Of a DNA stretch of 64,000 bases, positions 63,485 through 64,000 are shown piece by piece. This DNA is from Faecalibacterium sp. I4-3-84 (GTDB taxonomy: Bacteria > Bacillota > Clostridia > Oscillospirales > Ruminococcaceae): assembly GCF_023347255.1 (NCBI RefSeq), contig NZ_CP094466.1, forward strand, positions 248,001-312,000, in the 5' to 3' direction. The position numbers and the translations under genes were made by a program. Position 1 is the first letter of the stretch. Each line of letters opens with the position of its first letter. The notes under the pieces are model-generated. The model ran no database searches and was not told the DNA's origin. It saw nothing but the letters and a program-made list of their open reading frames with translations.

Positions 63485-64000
63485 TCATTCCACCGTTGCG
63501 CCGGTGTTATCGGCATCCAAACGCAGCAATGTAAATGCTTCACATCCGTCCAGACCTTCCAGCAGCTCCAGACCCTTTTCCAGCTTGGAATAGAACTTTT
63601 CGGCCTCCGCCTTTTCCGCTACGGCCATCACGGTGCTGCCCGCACCGGAAACGTAAACAGCCTTTGCACCACACAGGCGTGCCATATCGAACACTTCCTT
63701 GGAGCCGGGCATCAGCGGCATACGGTAGGGCTGGTGCAGCTTATCCTCGGTGGCAATGGCCAGCAGATCATGTCTGCCCTCGCAGAAGGCGGCGGGCACC
63801 AGCGCAGCGCGCGAAAGATTATATACCGCGTCCTTGTGGGAGACCTCTTTGGGCAGGGCCGCACGAGCGGCTTCCGTCAGCAGCTTGTAGTCCGGCACGA
63901 TGGCGGCAAAGCACAGCGTTTCATCCACATTGCGCTTGACCGAGTACACCTTGCCATCCTCGAACACGCTGCTGGTCAGGCCGCCCAGAAGAGCCGGGGC
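63485..64000 (-). CDS. thrB: Homoserine kinase (C-terminal part)
   Basis: GHMP kinase making O-phosphohomoserine for threonine synthesis. The gene enters from the right edge, so its N-terminus and ATP loop are missing; about 171 residues are seen. APALLGGLTSSVFEDGKVYS at the edge is the usual block after the GHMP motif (DNAAPALLGG), and AKAVYVSGAGSTVMAVA is the C-terminal GHMP motif. Its place beside aspartate kinase supports the call over other GHMP kinases. Confidence 0.88.
   Translation of the reverse strand, partial: APALLGGLTSSVFEDGKVYSVKRNVDETLCFAAIVPDYKLLTEAARAALPKEVSHKDAVYNLSRAALVPAAFCEGRHDLLAIATEDKLHQPYRMPLMPGSKEVFDMARLCGAKAVYVSGAGSTVMAVAEKAEAEKFYSKLEKGLELLEGLDGCEAFTLLRLDADNTGATVE

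Overview
The window looks like a chromosomal segment of a Faecalibacterium (F. prausnitzii group) genome. The case rests on the 16S rRNA read on the minus strand, which matches what I remember of that genus; a G+C content estimated by eye in the high fifties; clostridial-type gene order; and two small proteins whose N-termini resemble the F. prausnitzii anti-inflammatory protein MAM. No searches were run. Family calls come from reading motifs, and promoter calls from hexamer matches and spacing.

Layout. 1-6400: start of prfB, a RING-like membrane protein, galU, a CPA2-type antiporter, the rpsF-ssb-rpsR operon behind a consensus promoter, and a secreted transglutaminase-like protein. 6600-12600: a maltodextrin-type locus with a LacI regulator, a substrate-binding lipoprotein, two permeases and malQ, but no ATPase. 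12700-13765: two small double-glycine-leader proteins in one operon, the most unusual part of the window. 13766-17800: galactokinase divergent from an AraC regulator, then an rRNA methyltransferase and a remnant of an Mrr-type restriction gene. 17800-23350: a TrpXYZ-like ABC importer, a cysteine-cluster protein, an XRE regulator and a broken MATE gene fused to a carboxypeptidase fragment. 23500-28800: one 16S-23S-5S rRNA operon on the minus strand, with two promoters and long-range processing stems. 28900-32760: pheST under a T-box. 32800-36200: two tandem GtrII-like membrane proteins. 36200-44960: flavodiiron protein, RmuC, three tandem secreted alpha/beta hydrolases, a GNAT acetyltransferase, an HD protein and a fourth hydrolase. 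45000-51500: htpG under a CIRCE operator, an XpaC-like protein, and a second galactokinase with galT. 51600-64000: yebC, an rRNA m5C methyltransferase, Mini-RNase III, obg, rpmA, rplU, lgt, a pair of M16 peptidase-like proteins, a VanY-type carboxypeptidase, aspartate kinase and the end of homoserine kinase.

How the genes fit together. galU, the two galactokinase-like genes and galT belong to galactose and UDP-sugar metabolism; galE is not in the window. The malto-oligosaccharide importer and malQ form an alpha-glucan utilisation unit. Ribosome synthesis is well represented: the rRNA operon, S6, S18, L21, L27, Obg, two rRNA methyltransferases, and Mini-III, which matures 23S rRNA in Bacillus subtilis. 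Three copies of a short palindromic element sit between genes. No CRISPR array, tRNA, prophage or intact insertion sequence was seen.
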